From JABSSA01 sp039984715 (lineage in GTDB: Bacteria; Pseudomonadota; Alphaproteobacteria; Rhodobacterales; Rhodobacteraceae): a DNA stretch of 64,000 nt. How positions within the stretch are numbered: the first letter of the stretch is position 1; each line of letters opens with the position of its first letter. The stretch is from contig JBDWUA010000021.1 in NCBI GenBank assembly GCA_039984715.1, positions 1-64,000 of the forward strand, written 5' to 3'. A program made the translations under genes and the position numbers. Below are positions 27,063-35,817 of the stretch, piece after piece. The notes beneath the pieces are model-generated. The model was not told where the DNA came from, searched no databases, and saw only the letters and a program-made list of their open reading frames with translations.

Positions 27063-28061
27063 ATGTCTTGGTTTTCTCATCTCACAGGGATCGAAACTGA
27101 AACTCTTCACTCAGTGCAGCAGTTTCTTACACTCGAGGGAACCACTCTCGTTTCCAAGGCAAATGCCCAGCGGTTTGACGTTGGCACATTGACCACCCCG
27201 TCACTGTCTGACCTCCGCTTGGTTCAGCCCCCCGACCGCGGCCCCGTGTCTGTGCAAGAACTGATCGCCGATGCGCAAACCTTGCATACTTTACCGACGA
27301 ACGCCGGAGCAACGTTTCAAGTGGCGTCGCAATTCAACTTGCTTGAAATGGTTGAGCCATCCGTCACACCCGAACACGGCGTTGGCGGATACGAGAACGA
27401 TCTCACCCAAGGCCCGGCATGCGCCATCGCGTGCGGGGCTGGCACAATTTATCGGAATTATTTTGTGCCGATCAGCGGCGGCATCGGACAAACCCGATCC
27501 GCGCAAATCGACTGCTTAAAGGACATCGGCCAAGCTTTTGACAACGACCTCAATCCTTGCTGGGTCATGCGAAATGGCTATGCCCTGCCAACAAATGGTG
27601 GGTTGGACCGGATTAACACCATCCTTTGCGGCATGTCTGAAACCGACAAAAACGCCCTGCGCGGACGTCTTCGGATCGGTGCGCAAACGGACACCGAAGT
27701 CACATTGCAAAACGCCGGTCACAAGGTCACCCAACTCTATTGCAGCGCGATGCCCGTGTCATATGGAACTGGCCCAATCGACGCTTGGAAAGAAATGTCG
27801 CAGCTGGTTTTGGAAGCCGCCTACGAGGCTACGCTTCTTTCGGCCATACAAAACGCGGCCAGAACGGGAAACAATCGGGTGTTCCTAACGTTGCTTGGTG
27901 GTGGTGCGTTTGGCAACAAACCCGAATGGATCATCGACGCAATCCTAAGGGCGATCGATTTGGTTCCACGCAGCGGATTGGACATAAATCTGGTCAGCTT
28001 CGGTGCGTCAAACCCAACGGCCAGAATGATCGTCAACCGTTGGACACAAGATCACCCTTAG
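27063..28061 (+). CDS. Possible macrodomain/PARG-like protein
   Basis: A 332-residue soluble protein. Motifs read as a nucleotide/ADP-ribose-binding alpha/beta fold: FQVASQFNLLEM, GVGGYENDLTQGPACAIA, GTIYRNYF, and late in the protein VFLTLLGGGAFGN followed by WI. The glycine-rich late motif and the asparagine-bearing early motif resemble macrodomain or PARG-type layouts; I assign it on pattern only. It diverges from the 'ADP-ribosylation/crystallin J1' gene. If correct it may bind or remove ADP-ribose. No signal peptide. Alternative: a standalone conserved family with another ligand. Confidence 0.5.
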   Translation: MSWFSHLTGIETETLHSVQQFLTLEGTTLVSKANAQRFDVGTLTTPSLSDLRLVQPPDRGPVSVQELIADAQTLHTLPTNAGATFQVASQFNLLEMVEPSVTPEHGVGGYENDLTQGPACAIACGAGTIYRNYFVPISGGIGQTRSAQIDCLKDIGQAFDNDLNPCWVMRNGYALPTNGGLDRINTILCGMSETDKNALRGRLRIGAQTDTEVTLQNAGHKVTQLYCSAMPVSYGTGPIDAWKEMSQLVLEAAYEATLLSAIQNAARTGNNRVFLTLLGGGAFGNKPEWIIDAILRAIDLVPRSGLDINLVSFGASNPTARMIVNRWTQDHP

Positions 28062-28206
28062 CTTGCAGCTAACGCGCGCTGCGCATTCACAGGACGGCGG
28101 CGGGCCAACCACTTCGTTGCGCCCGCACCTGTGTTCACTCTTGTTTCTGATGAATAGGCAGGTTGCTGAATGTAAACCTTTGCCAATTTCAGTACAACCA
28201 ATCGGC

Positions 28207-29058
28207 TTATCGTTTAAAAAGCTTGCCGATCCCCAAAAGCGGAATCAAAAGCAAAAAGTAGAATTTCTTTAACAGCAACACACCTAAAGCAAACAGACCT
28301 GTCGCCGCTGCCTTCCCATATTTCACGCCAACAAGCCCAGCCAAAACACCAATTGCACCCACCGCCGCAACATTGTCGCCAGTGACAAATTCAGAGTAAG
28401 ACTCTTTCTGTTTTGGGGTATAAAGGTCCAATACACTGTTGATCATGTTTTCGACCTCTGCTGACGTCAAGTCGTCTCTATCGGGGACAATGCTGAACTC
28501 AACAAAGCCCTTTCGGTCAAACACAGTCGCGGTAATGTTGGTGACAGGGGCTCCGTTCCACGAGGAATCCGTTGCGTAATATAAGTACTTTTTTTCTTTA
28601 TTAAGCGTGGGTTGCGTCCGCCATCCAATAAATCTGAGGTCTTGACCAAGTTTCTCGCCTTGCGCCCTCATGCCTTCCGCCAAAGACAACTCGATTTCTC
28701 TTACTGCTGACTTTCTTTCAGCGCTGTCCCAATCATCCAGCTTAACATACCCATCCGTGTTGGGTTTGCTTACAATAACTGTATCAGTTCCCGCAAAAGG
28801 CTGGACGGTCATCGCGTCTATCGAAGCGCATTCATCCCAACCCCATTCATACAACACGATTTCACAGTAATCGTCTTTGGTCAGATACAGAGCTGCATCA
28901 TCACCAGAGACCAAGACGCCTCTTGAAAGGCTCAGAGGTTGTGTAAAAGGGCGCGGATCTATTCCCCCGGATTGAGCTAAAAGAACAGCAGGTTCCATGG
29001 AGAAGCATAGAAATGATATCACTAAAAATATCACGTTTTCTTTAAGAAATTTTTTCAT
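28207..29058 (-). CDS. DUF2167 membrane-anchored protein
   Basis: A 283-residue protein with a signal peptide (about 1-29), a periplasmic domain and two hydrophobic segments near the C-terminus (about 228-250 and 255-275) ending in GKLFKR. The combination of YLYYATDSSWNG, LDLYTPKQ.. and the terminal hydrophobic pair fits DUF2167, a family of uncharacterised bacterial envelope proteins. AT-rich compared with neighbours and followed leftward by unrelated genes. Function unknown. The 294 bp upstream (29059-29352) are AT-rich with no gene and may hold its promoter. Confidence 0.75.
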   Translation of the reverse strand: MKKFLKENVIFLVISFLCFSMEPAVLLAQSGGIDPRPFTQPLSLSRGVLVSGDDAALYLTKDDYCEIVLYEWGWDECASIDAMTVQPFAGTDTVIVSKPNTDGYVKLDDWDSAERKSAVREIELSLAEGMRAQGEKLGQDLRFIGWRTQPTLNKEKKYLYYATDSSWNGAPVTNITATVFDRKGFVEFSIVPDRDDLTSAEVENMINSVLDLYTPKQKESYSEFVTGDNVAAVGAIGVLAGLVGVKYGKAAATGLFALGVLLLKKFYFLLLIPLLGIGKLFKR

Positions 29059-29352
29059 TAATCATTCCTTCACAGCAATAGCTTCTTCCATCTCTTTAAG
29101 TTTTTAAGGCATCAATTATATCTACGCAACATAGGCACTGCATTTTAATGCCACCTGTTCCAAAAGCTTAAATTTGTCGTAATATCAATTATTTCGACGC
29201 CATTCGGCCATTTCGAAAAATGTCGATTTAGCGTCTTTAAAAAGGTAATATAACGATCAGGTCGTCAATTGCATTCGATACAGTTGCCGAAGTCGGAATT
29301 AGACACGAGCGGTATGTTTCAGAGATCAAAGCCGATTGAGGATAATGAGTGC

Positions 29353-29889
29353 CTATTTGACCCCAAAGCTAACGCGAAGCACTGTGTGAGCGTGGTCAAA
29401 ATCTCCGTCTAGGTCGGTATCTTGCTCAGGCCATCGCGTCAGCAAAACACCCCACTTCTGGCCACCATCCTGTCCAGACTGCGACCACAACTGGAATTTC
29501 CCCCCTTCCGGGGCCCCGTCAACGTCATCCGCTTCCAGCATTGGAAACGCGGATGCCACCAGTTCACCCACCAACATGTCAAATCGGACCTGCTCCTGCG
29601 CATTCAGGTACAACAGAATGTCTGATATCGAACAGCGATTTTCATCCAGCGTCAGAATAAATTGGCTTGTGGGATCAGCCCAACTATGTCGAAGCCCAAC
29701 GGGCACAAGATCGGATAAATCGGGCGCCGCCTCGATATCACCTTGCAGCGAAACAGGCACACAAACCCGTTCAAAAAGACCTATGGCCGCTGAAACCCTG
29801 TCCTGTTTGGTTTCAAAATAATGCCGTCCGCCCAGCCCCAGAACCAGACCGCCAACAACAACCAGACCAAACCTAAAGACCGCTTTCAT
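29353..29889 (-). CDS. Hypothetical membrane-anchored protein
   Basis: A 178-residue protein with one N-terminal hydrophobic segment (about residues 5-22), followed by an acidic soluble domain with two cysteines (ERVCVPV, ENRCSIS). The N-terminus could be a signal anchor. The start at 29889 (MKAVFRFG) is chosen over the in-frame start at 29907. The family is not recognised; no operon partner closer than 180 bp. Confidence 0.65.
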   Translation of the reverse strand: MKAVFRFGLVVVGGLVLGLGGRHYFETKQDRVSAAIGLFERVCVPVSLQGDIEAAPDLSDLVPVGLRHSWADPTSQFILTLDENRCSISDILLYLNAQEQVRFDMLVGELVASAFPMLEADDVDGAPEGGKFQLWSQSGQDGGQKWGVLLTRWPEQDTDLDGDFDHAHTVLRVSFGVK

Positions 29890-30088
29890 CGCCCCCCCAG
29901 AGCCCATTGGCGCATTTGTCCGGTTCCGATGTATCCCAAGGGACCGGTTTTCGCCACAGACAGTCCCATCGCGGATGATATGGCCGCGTTAGGGTTTCAA
30001 AAACACGTGGCGACCTTGTGCAAAGCCCCAAACAGAACGCACCTCCTACACGCACGCCCATAAAGAATGGCGCCCTCCAAAACCTTCA

Positions 30089-31081
30089 CTACGACTGCGC
30101 GTGAATACGCGCCAACGCCCCTTTTGCCTCGTCAACGATCTCACGAACAATGTCTTGGGCAGGTTGGACTTTTCTAACCATTGAAACCCCTTGTCCCGCC
30201 CACATTGAGGTCGCTTCAATTTGACCAGAAAGATCAGCCGCCGGTGACTTGCTTTGATACCGCAGGACATCGCCCTTGGCAGACGATGCCAAAACGTCGC
30301 CTTCACCCGGTCGCTTCCCAAGCTCGGGCCGACCTGCGTCTTCCCACATGCGGGTCGTGCTGTTTTTCAAAGCCCTGTGCGGCGCGTCCGGCCAACCGAT
30401 ATCAAACAAATCGTCATAATGGGCCGTGTCATTTTCAGAAGACGCCAAGATGTGTGCCAAATAATCAGGATGCACATTGGCCTCGGCTGCGGCAAGGAAT
30501 CTTGTCCCGACCCAAACAGCCGACGCGCCCAATGACAACGCAGCCGCCAATCCTCGTCCATCGGAAATTCCCCCGGCGGCGACGACCGGCACATCGCCAA
30601 TGGCATCCACAACGGCTGGAATAAGCGCCATACTTCCAACAGTACCGCGCACATGCCCACCAGCTTCCCATCCTTGTGCACAGATTGCGTCAGCGCCTGC
30701 GTCTACTGCGGCCTTTGCATCCGCTGCGTCACCCGCACTGTAAATGACTTTCGCGCCCCCAGATTGAGCACGCGTAAGAAATTCCCCAGGCGGCTGCCAA
30801 AACAACGAGATGATCTCGACGTTTTCTTCGAGACATACATTAAGATGTTCGATGCTTGGGAATTCCATATTCAAGTTCACACCAAACGGTTTATCCGTAA
30901 GCGTCTTGATATTGCGCACAGATGTCCTGAGATCATCCACTCCCACCTGCCAAAGAGGTGCCAGCCCCAGCCCACCCGCATTGCTGACGGCCGCGACCAA
31001 TGCATCCGTAACAACACCAGCCATTGGCGCCAGCACGACGGGGACTTCGATACCAAAGGTCCTACAAAATTCCGTACGCAT
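30089..31081 (-). CDS. Nitronate monooxygenase family flavoprotein
   Basis: A 330-residue TIM-barrel flavoprotein: APMAG near the N-terminus, GGLGLAPLW, QGWEAGGHVRG, VVAAGGIS and SAVWVGTRFL are the FMN- and substrate-binding motifs of the nitronate monooxygenase / 2-nitropropane dioxygenase family. These oxidise toxic alkyl nitronates; related members are enoyl-ACP reductases (FabK). The ATG at 31081 follows GGGAGGAG. Stand-alone gene. Which activity applies cannot be decided from sequence alone. Confidence 0.85.
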   Translation of the reverse strand: MRTEFCRTFGIEVPVVLAPMAGVVTDALVAAVSNAGGLGLAPLWQVGVDDLRTSVRNIKTLTDKPFGVNLNMEFPSIEHLNVCLEENVEIISLFWQPPGEFLTRAQSGGAKVIYSAGDAADAKAAVDAGADAICAQGWEAGGHVRGTVGSMALIPAVVDAIGDVPVVAAGGISDGRGLAAALSLGASAVWVGTRFLAAAEANVHPDYLAHILASSENDTAHYDDLFDIGWPDAPHRALKNSTTRMWEDAGRPELGKRPGEGDVLASSAKGDVLRYQSKSPAADLSGQIEATSMWAGQGVSMVRKVQPAQDIVREIVDEAKGALARIHAQS

Positions 31082-31306
31082 AAGTTCGGTCTCCTCCCAA
31101 CACTGCAGGACTGTCAAAAATTTCGCCTTGATATGTCAATGCTAAGGCAGACGTAAAAGCAACCCGATCAGGTCAGCCCTTTGCCATCGTTCCGGATCAA
31201 GCCCCCAAAACTCCCCGCCCCGCCCTATATCGCAGCTCTGGCTGGTTTTTAGGGACAGCTTGATCTAAGCCTTGGAGGCTATCCTAACTGATTTCAAAGC
31301 TATCCA

Positions 31307-31663
31307 ATGGACAGTCCAACAACACCCAAAGTCAGGTTATCCAGAATACGTGACCACGGATGGTCACTATGGGACCCAATCGGTCTATTAGGTGAAAAGG
31401 GGCATTTTTCCGGAAAATGGTCCGATTCAAAAAATGCCCGGTTCGCGGACGAATATGATCGCTACCTAATTGACGCGGCACATCAAATTCGCAGAGGTGT
31501 GCCTGCACAAAAAGTCGTCGATTTCCTTTTTGATATCGAGGCTAATTACATGGGGCTAGGGGAACGCGAGACCACAAGAGAGCGTGCACAAGCTCTCGTT
31601 GCAGCGATAAAGCAAGATGATTTGATTTGGGCATGGCCAGACGAAAACGGGCACTTCAAATGA
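31307..31663 (+). CDS. Conserved hypothetical protein (WDPIG type)
   Basis: A 118-residue protein with WDPIGL near the N-terminus, DEYDRYLIDAAHQI in the middle and YMGLGERE afterwards. Small bacterial proteins with W-DPIG, DEYD-Y and MGL motifs are common and uncharacterised. No signal peptide. It marks the left edge of the repeat-rich region. Confidence 0.65.
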   Translation: MDSPTTPKVRLSRIRDHGWSLWDPIGLLGEKGHFSGKWSDSKNARFADEYDRYLIDAAHQIRRGVPAQKVVDFLFDIEANYMGLGERETTRERAQALVAAIKQDDLIWAWPDENGHFK

Positions 31664-31693
31664 AAGTCAGCTCAGGCTCTGCTCTTTGGCCTC

Positions 31694-31752
31694 TGCCACT
31701 CGTAAAATTCATTAAATAACCTTCAGTTTCCAGCCAGACGTCCGCAATGCGG
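31694..31752 (+). repeat. Second-type intergenic repeat, copy a
   Basis: AAAATTCATTA followed by TTTCCAGCCAGACGTC and a GTCCGCAATGCGGAC palindrome. A diverged sibling lies at 35647-35703. It occurs directly after the WDPIG gene. Confidence 0.55.
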
Positions 31753-31802
31753 ACTTAGGTGCCATTCGGCTGATCAATGGCAAGCTCTGCTTAGGGCAAA
31801 TC

Positions 31803-32183
31803 CTAAGCATGCACATATTCCGTTAATGAAAGTGTATTTCCGCTTGGGTCGGTGAACCAAGCGATTTTGTTGCTATCTGGGGTGGTCCAAACCCCAAGCG
31901 CATCCTGATTGAGCTGATCGAAGCGCTGAAATTGCACTCCCTTGGAGGTCAACTCCTCAATGTTGTGAGCAATATCCGCAACCTGCCAGCCGTGAACAGT
32001 GTAACCAACGGGTTGAAGCTCTGAGACAATCTGCACCCGGAGTACGTGGCCTCCATCAACGAAGACCAATGCGAACGGGGTAGCTTCAAGAAGTTCGAGA
32101 CCCAAAACGTCCGCGAAAAATGTCCGTGCTTCATCAGGATTGTCAGTCGCAATAAATGAAACGGGCTGTCGAGTGTTTTCCAT
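31803..32183 (-). CDS. VOC (glyoxalase/bleomycin-resistance) family protein
   Basis: A 126-residue single-module VOC protein with paired beta-alpha-beta-beta-beta units: FIATDNPDEARTFFADVLGLEL at the start, and WFTDPSGNTLSLTEY with the usual metal-ligand Glu near the end. Such proteins catalyse glyoxalase-like reactions or sequester antibiotics, usually as dimers. It lies between two intergenic repeats, reading leftward. Substrate unknown. Confidence 0.8.
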   Translation of the reverse strand: MENTRQPVSFIATDNPDEARTFFADVLGLELLEATPFALVFVDGGHVLRVQIVSELQPVGYTVHGWQVADIAHNIEELTSKGVQFQRFDQLNQDALGVWTTPDSNKIAWFTDPSGNTLSLTEYVHA

Positions 32184-32195
32184 GTTATTATGTTA

Positions 32196-32312
32196 ACAGA
32201 CATTGAAGCGTAGTGCAGCAATGGTCATTCTGGGCTCTTTGCAGACATTCGCCGCGTTTACGAACATTGTTTGGTTCAAATATACATGCCGATGACCGCT
32301 GTGCGGGACGAA
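32196..32312 (+). repeat. Dispersed intergenic repeat, copy 2
   Basis: Contains GGGCTCTTTGCAGACATTCG, GCGTTTACGAACATTG, TTTGGTTCAAATATACATGC and CGATGACCGCTGTGCGG. Flanks the VOC gene start. The rest of 32313-32513 holds no gene. Confidence 0.85.
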
Positions 32313-32513
32313 AGGGGCTTTCGCTGCGGCTGCACGAATGGCGGCTTCCGAACGGCAAGGCATTATTGGTCGTTGTCGCCAGCAACAGAAATGTATGGGC
32401 TTTGGTCCAAAATCTTGCGCCTTATTCATAACGATAAATAGCAGCTATATAATCGACCTGGCCAAGACTGCGTTGGTTACAGCCAAGCGCTGAACCGATA
32501 AGTGGGCGGTCGA

Positions 32514-32774
32514 TCAAACAGCACTTGTCCAGCGATCAAGTTTAGGTATCCCCCGCGTAAAAGCCCATGCCATGATCCGTGGCATTCCCTTCGCTGCGAG
32601 CGCGTCAACGCAGTGAGCCTGAAATTCCTGAACGGTCACGCCCGGATGTCGGAAGGCGCCATCGGTGTAGCAGATAGAGCAATAGATCTCGCTCTTGCTT
32701 CCGTCAGCTTCGGTGCCGCCACCGTTTGGGTCACGATTCATTGGCATTCCGCAGCTTTGGCAATGTTTGGCCAT
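32514..32774 (-). CDS. Small zinc-ribbon protein
   Basis: An 86-residue protein starting MAKHCQSCGMPM with a later YCSICY, giving a CxxC...CxxC zinc ribbon like that of the 'putative zinc ribbon domain' family. The start at 32774 fits the family; the frame extends to 32837. It is divergent from a MerR-type regulator and its promoter (32807-32837) has the 19-bp spacer of MerR-controlled genes. A role in metal or oxidative stress is possible but not shown. Confidence 0.75.
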   Translation of the reverse strand: MAKHCQSCGMPMNRDPNGGGTEADGSKSEIYCSICYTDGAFRHPGVTVQEFQAHCVDALAAKGMPRIMAWAFTRGIPKLDRWTSAV

Positions 32775-32806
32775 CGTTGGTTCTTCTTGTGTCTTAGCGT
32801 TCGAAA

Positions 32807-32837
32807 CTATAATGTTAAAACCATGGATCGAAGTCAA
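32807..32837 (-). promoter_or_regulatory. MerR-type promoter with 19-bp spacer
   Basis: On the minus strand TTGACT (32837-32832) and TTATAG (32812-32807) are separated by 19 bp. MerR regulators act on promoters with 19-20-bp spacers, longer than the usual 17. The spacer contains the palindrome CCATGG at its centre. It points at the zinc-ribbon gene and lies just upstream of the divergent MerR gene. Confidence 0.7.
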
Positions 32838-32859
32838 CGCTTTTTCTTTGGGAGACGAT

Positions 32860-33225
32860 ATGCGGATCGGTGAACTGGCAAAGAAGTCGGGCGTAAGCAG
32901 AGATACTATCCGGTTTTATGAGAAGCAGGGTCTGCTGCAATGCGAAGCGCGGGAAGCAGAAAATAATTACAAGTCCTACCCGGAAGACGCTGTGATGACG
33001 ATTGCGGTTATTCGAGACGCCCAGGAAGCAGGGATGTCGATTGGCGACTTGACGGTTTTTCTATCGCAACTTCATACGGCCTACGTCGGGGACTTCGATG
33101 GTTTTATTTTTCTGGACAAAAAAATCCGGGAGACCGAGGAACGAATTGCGGCTTCTGAGCGGTTCTTGAAAGTGCTTCAAAAGACGCGGTCTGCATTGGA
33201 GATTGCGCCCTATGAGATTGATTAA
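32860..33225 (+). CDS. MerR-family transcriptional regulator
   Basis: A 121-residue MerR protein: N-terminal helix-turn-helix MRIGELAKKSGVSRDTIRFYE, wing region with GLL and YPEDAV, then a long dimerisation helix (about 80-112) and a short C-terminus without the cysteines of metal-sensing MerR proteins, so the signal is unlikely to be a thiol-bound metal. GGGAGACG precedes the ATG at 32860. Its likely target is the divergent zinc-ribbon gene. Confidence 0.85.
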   Translation: MRIGELAKKSGVSRDTIRFYEKQGLLQCEAREAENNYKSYPEDAVMTIAVIRDAQEAGMSIGDLTVFLSQLHTAYVGDFDGFIFLDKKIRETEERIAASERFLKVLQKTRSALEIAPYEID

Positions 33226-33298
33226 GTCCTTGTCTTAAGTCCTTGTCATGGGCACAGACATGTCGCCAAAATGTTGAAGACGGCACAGTCAGAAAACC

Positions 33299-33412
33299 AG
33301 ACATTCATTCATCGCGCAGCATCGGTCAATAAGGGCTCATTGCAGACTTTCGCTGCGTTTACGAACATTGTTTGGTTCAAATATACACGCCGATGACCGC
33401 TACGCAGACAAA
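33299..33412 (+). repeat. Dispersed intergenic repeat, copy 3
   Basis: GCAGCATCGGTCAATAAGGG, CTCATTGCAGACTTTCGC, TGCGTTTACGAACATTGTTT, then CACGCCGATGACCGCTACGC. It follows the MerR gene and precedes the LysE-type gene, in the same orientation as the other copies. Confidence 0.9.
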
Positions 33413-33505
33413 ACCGACTTTACTCAAACCAAGTGAATGCGGGCGTTGCTTCCTCGACAATTCTCTGACTTGATGAGTTGAAAGAGATTTCTGAGGATTT
33501 CGAAT

Positions 33506-34135
33506 ATGATCGACCAAGCCACGCTTATAACCTACGTCGCAATCGTTCTGGGGTTCGTCTTTATACCCGGCCCAGCAACTCTGCTGACGGTAGCCCGCGC
33601 CACTACTTCTGGAACACGCGTAGGCATTGCGACAGGGGCTGGTATTACCGCGGGCGACATCGTTCATACATTTCTAGCAGTGGTTGGCATTTCCGCGATT
33701 ATCGCAACATCTGCGGTTCTTTTTAGCATCATCAAATATATGGGCGCGGCTTATCTAATCTACCTTGGCATCAAGGCGATTTTCGAAAAAGCTCCATCAT
33801 CACTGGGCGGTAAGGGCCAGATGCCAATCACTGCTCCACAAGCCTTTCGGCAGGCTATTCTGGCGGAAATGTTGAATCCCAAAACAGCGCTATTCTTCTT
33901 GGCCTTCTTGCCTCAATTCGTGAAGCCTGAAAATGGTTCGGTTGTTGCTCAACTCATTATTCTAGGGGTGCTTTTTGCCTTTATTGGGTTCTTTAGCACC
34001 ATCGTTTTTGCTGTCAGTGCAGGTGGCTTAGGCAATTTTCTGCGACGCAATCCAAAGGCTTTGAAATGGCAGGGCAAAGTGGTCGGGACCATATACTGCG
34101 GCCTAGGTCTGCGTGTCGCGATGCAAGAGCAGTAG
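33506..34135 (+). CDS. LysE/RhtB-family exporter
   Basis: A 209-residue inner-membrane protein with about six helices; the N-terminal PGPATLL and the GxxxG-rich GIATGAGITAGD segments are typical of LysE/RhtB amino-acid exporters, as is LNPKTALFFLAFLPQF in the middle. Exports an amino acid or homoserine-lactone-like compound; substrate unknown. It sits alone between repeat copies 3 and 4. Confidence 0.9.
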   Translation: MIDQATLITYVAIVLGFVFIPGPATLLTVARATTSGTRVGIATGAGITAGDIVHTFLAVVGISAIIATSAVLFSIIKYMGAAYLIYLGIKAIFEKAPSSLGGKGQMPITAPQAFRQAILAEMLNPKTALFFLAFLPQFVKPENGSVVAQLIILGVLFAFIGFFSTIVFAVSAGGLGNFLRRNPKALKWQGKVVGTIYCGLGLRVAMQEQ

Positions 34136-34146
34136 AGCCTCTAAAC

Positions 34147-34268
34147 CGGACATTCACGGCAGCGCAGCATCGGTAAAATTGGGCTCATTGCAGACCTTCG
34201 CTGCGTTTACGAACATTGTTTGGTTCAAATATACACGTCGATGACCGCTACCAGGACAAAGTCGCCGT
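34147..34268 (+). repeat. Dispersed intergenic repeat, copy 4
   Basis: GCAGCGCAGCATCGGTAAAA, TTGGGCTCATTGCAGACC, TGCGTTTACGAACATTGTTT and CACGTCGATGACCGCTACC. It starts 12 bp after the LysE-type gene stop. Confidence 0.9.
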
Positions 34269-34333
34269 TGCCAAATGCCACGAAACGGGACAACTTGCAT
34301 CTTTTATGAGACGGTGTTGGAGCGCTAAAGGCA

Positions 34334-34801
34334 ATGTGTTTGAGCGTATACCTCGGAAGCTACGAGCAGCTTCCAACTCAAAGTATGCGTGAAGGAGCGC
34401 TAGGAATTGAAGATGCAAAATGGACACCTCCGGCGTTGGCCGAGTTTCCGCACCGTTATTTCTTAGGACGCAAGGGCCGAGGCGATGAGCTTGAATGCTC
34501 ATGCCTACTTGCTCAGCATGTCGAATGGACGGAATGCGGGCCAACTATCGATTTTGACGAACTTTATTTCCCGGAGCAATGCCCGTTCGACGACTTGCGT
34601 GGATTTATCAGCGCAGCGCAACGAACGGGAAAACCTGTCGTTTTGGCTTGCGATGACTTAGGAGGCAGTCCGCATGACTGCACCAACGAAGATTATAACC
34701 ATATGGTCATAAGCGAGGAAATGATTACCAAGAATAATTTTTTGTTTGCTGACCCGTTAGCGTTATTCCCTTGGCGCGTATTCTATTTGATATCTTCCTA
34801 A
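34334..34801 (+). CDS. Hypothetical protein
   Basis: A 155-residue soluble protein, acidic and cysteine-rich: C2, ECSCLLAQHVEW, TECGP, EQCPFD, ACDD and HDCTN. It opens MCLSVYLG, a pattern shared by small uncharacterised proteins encoded near mobile DNA. Six to seven cysteines could bind metal or form disulphides; no signal peptide is present, which favours metal binding. Alone between repeat copies 4 and 5. Confidence 0.65.
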   Translation: MCLSVYLGSYEQLPTQSMREGALGIEDAKWTPPALAEFPHRYFLGRKGRGDELECSCLLAQHVEWTECGPTIDFDELYFPEQCPFDDLRGFISAAQRTGKPVVLACDDLGGSPHDCTNEDYNHMVISEEMITKNNFLFADPLALFPWRVFYLISS

Positions 34802-34817
34802 ACTAGATAAAGTTACC

Positions 34818-34927
34818 GCGTTGCAGCATTGTGCACATTGGGCTCTTTGCAGACTTTAGCTGCGTTTGCGAACAATGTTTGGTTCAATTATACACGCCGA
34901 TGGCCGCTCTGCGGACAAAGCCGCCGT
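34818..34927 (+). repeat. Dispersed intergenic repeat, copy 5
   Basis: GGGCTCTTTGCAGACTTTAG, TGCGTTTGCGAACAATGTTT, ACACGCCGATGGCCGCTCTG and CGGACAAAGCCGCC. Lies between two single-gene units. Confidence 0.9.
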
Positions 34928-34978
34928 CTTATCGAAGCCGAACGTGCCTAGACGCTTGATGTGCGAGGATACAAGGGT

Positions 34979-35416
34979 ATGGTCGAACTCATGCACTCAC
35001 CTCTTCAATTCTTAATACTCTTGATGGCAACAGGTTTCGGTCTTGTCGTTTTCGTCTATGGCCTATCTGGAATGATGTACCCCTTCTATGCCGGGGGCTG
35101 GCCAATCTCCCTCTTTTATGTGTTTCTTTTTCTAGCCGCTTTGATCCTTCCCATAAAGGCAGGGTTAAATGCTAGCTTTTTCAAAGCATTGGTGACGGCC
35201 GCACTGTTCAACTTCCTGTTCCTCTACATTGCGAATGCAAACATTGGGACATCACGGGCATTGTATTTCGACAATGGCGTGCCAACCTTGGCGGGCATAG
35301 TTTTTCAGCTAACGTTCTGTGTCGGTGTGCTGATGTTCGCAATCGGGATGTCCGCTATTATTCGAGACTTCGGCGAACATCTCAACAGATACTTTTCGAA
35401 CGCGGATGGGAAGTGA
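34979..35416 (+). CDS. Hypothetical four-TM membrane protein
   Basis: A 145-residue protein with four hydrophobic segments (about residues 7-30, 38-60, 65-85 and 105-128) and a short charged tail. The start at 34979 (MVELMHSP) is preferred over the GTG at 34961. The family is not recognised. Between repeat copy 5 and the second-type repeat at 35647. Confidence 0.6.
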   Translation: MVELMHSPLQFLILLMATGFGLVVFVYGLSGMMYPFYAGGWPISLFYVFLFLAALILPIKAGLNASFFKALVTAALFNFLFLYIANANIGTSRALYFDNGVPTLAGIVFQLTFCVGVLMFAIGMSAIIRDFGEHLNRYFSNADGK

Positions 35417-35646
35417 AGTGTCTCTCGGCCCGTTTTGAATACAATCAATCTGGGCTCGAAGTAGACATCTGACTCTTTCGGTCAAATGCCCGCGAATAAC
35501 ATTCAATCTGACACCGCGCTGCACACATGCCAAACGTATTAACCGTTAACGGGGCCGAAAAGTTCGAAATCGTCTTCGACCCAATATCGCAAACCCACGC
35601 TCGTTTCGAACAACATGAAACCTCGATGCCAGATTGGCGCCCTGCC

Positions 35647-35703
35647 TAAAATTCATTACTTAATCGTCGTTTTCCGGCTAGACGTCGGCTAAGTGGGACA
35701 AAG
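35647..35703 (+). repeat. Second-type intergenic repeat, copy b
   Basis: AAAATTCATTACTTAATCG, TTTTCCGGCTAGACGTCGGC, and GGGACAAAGCCGCC, alignable with 31694-31752 and, at its right end, with the GGACAAAGCCGCC end of the main repeat family. The rest of 35417-35817 holds no gene. Confidence 0.5.
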
Positions 35704-35817
35704 CCGCCATCCAGTGAACCTGCTGCAACGGTCCGTTTCCGGAAATTTGTGATAACTGAAGCTTGGATTAATGAATGATAATTTGGGTAAAAGACAGAAA
35801 GTCCGGAGCAACCTTAG

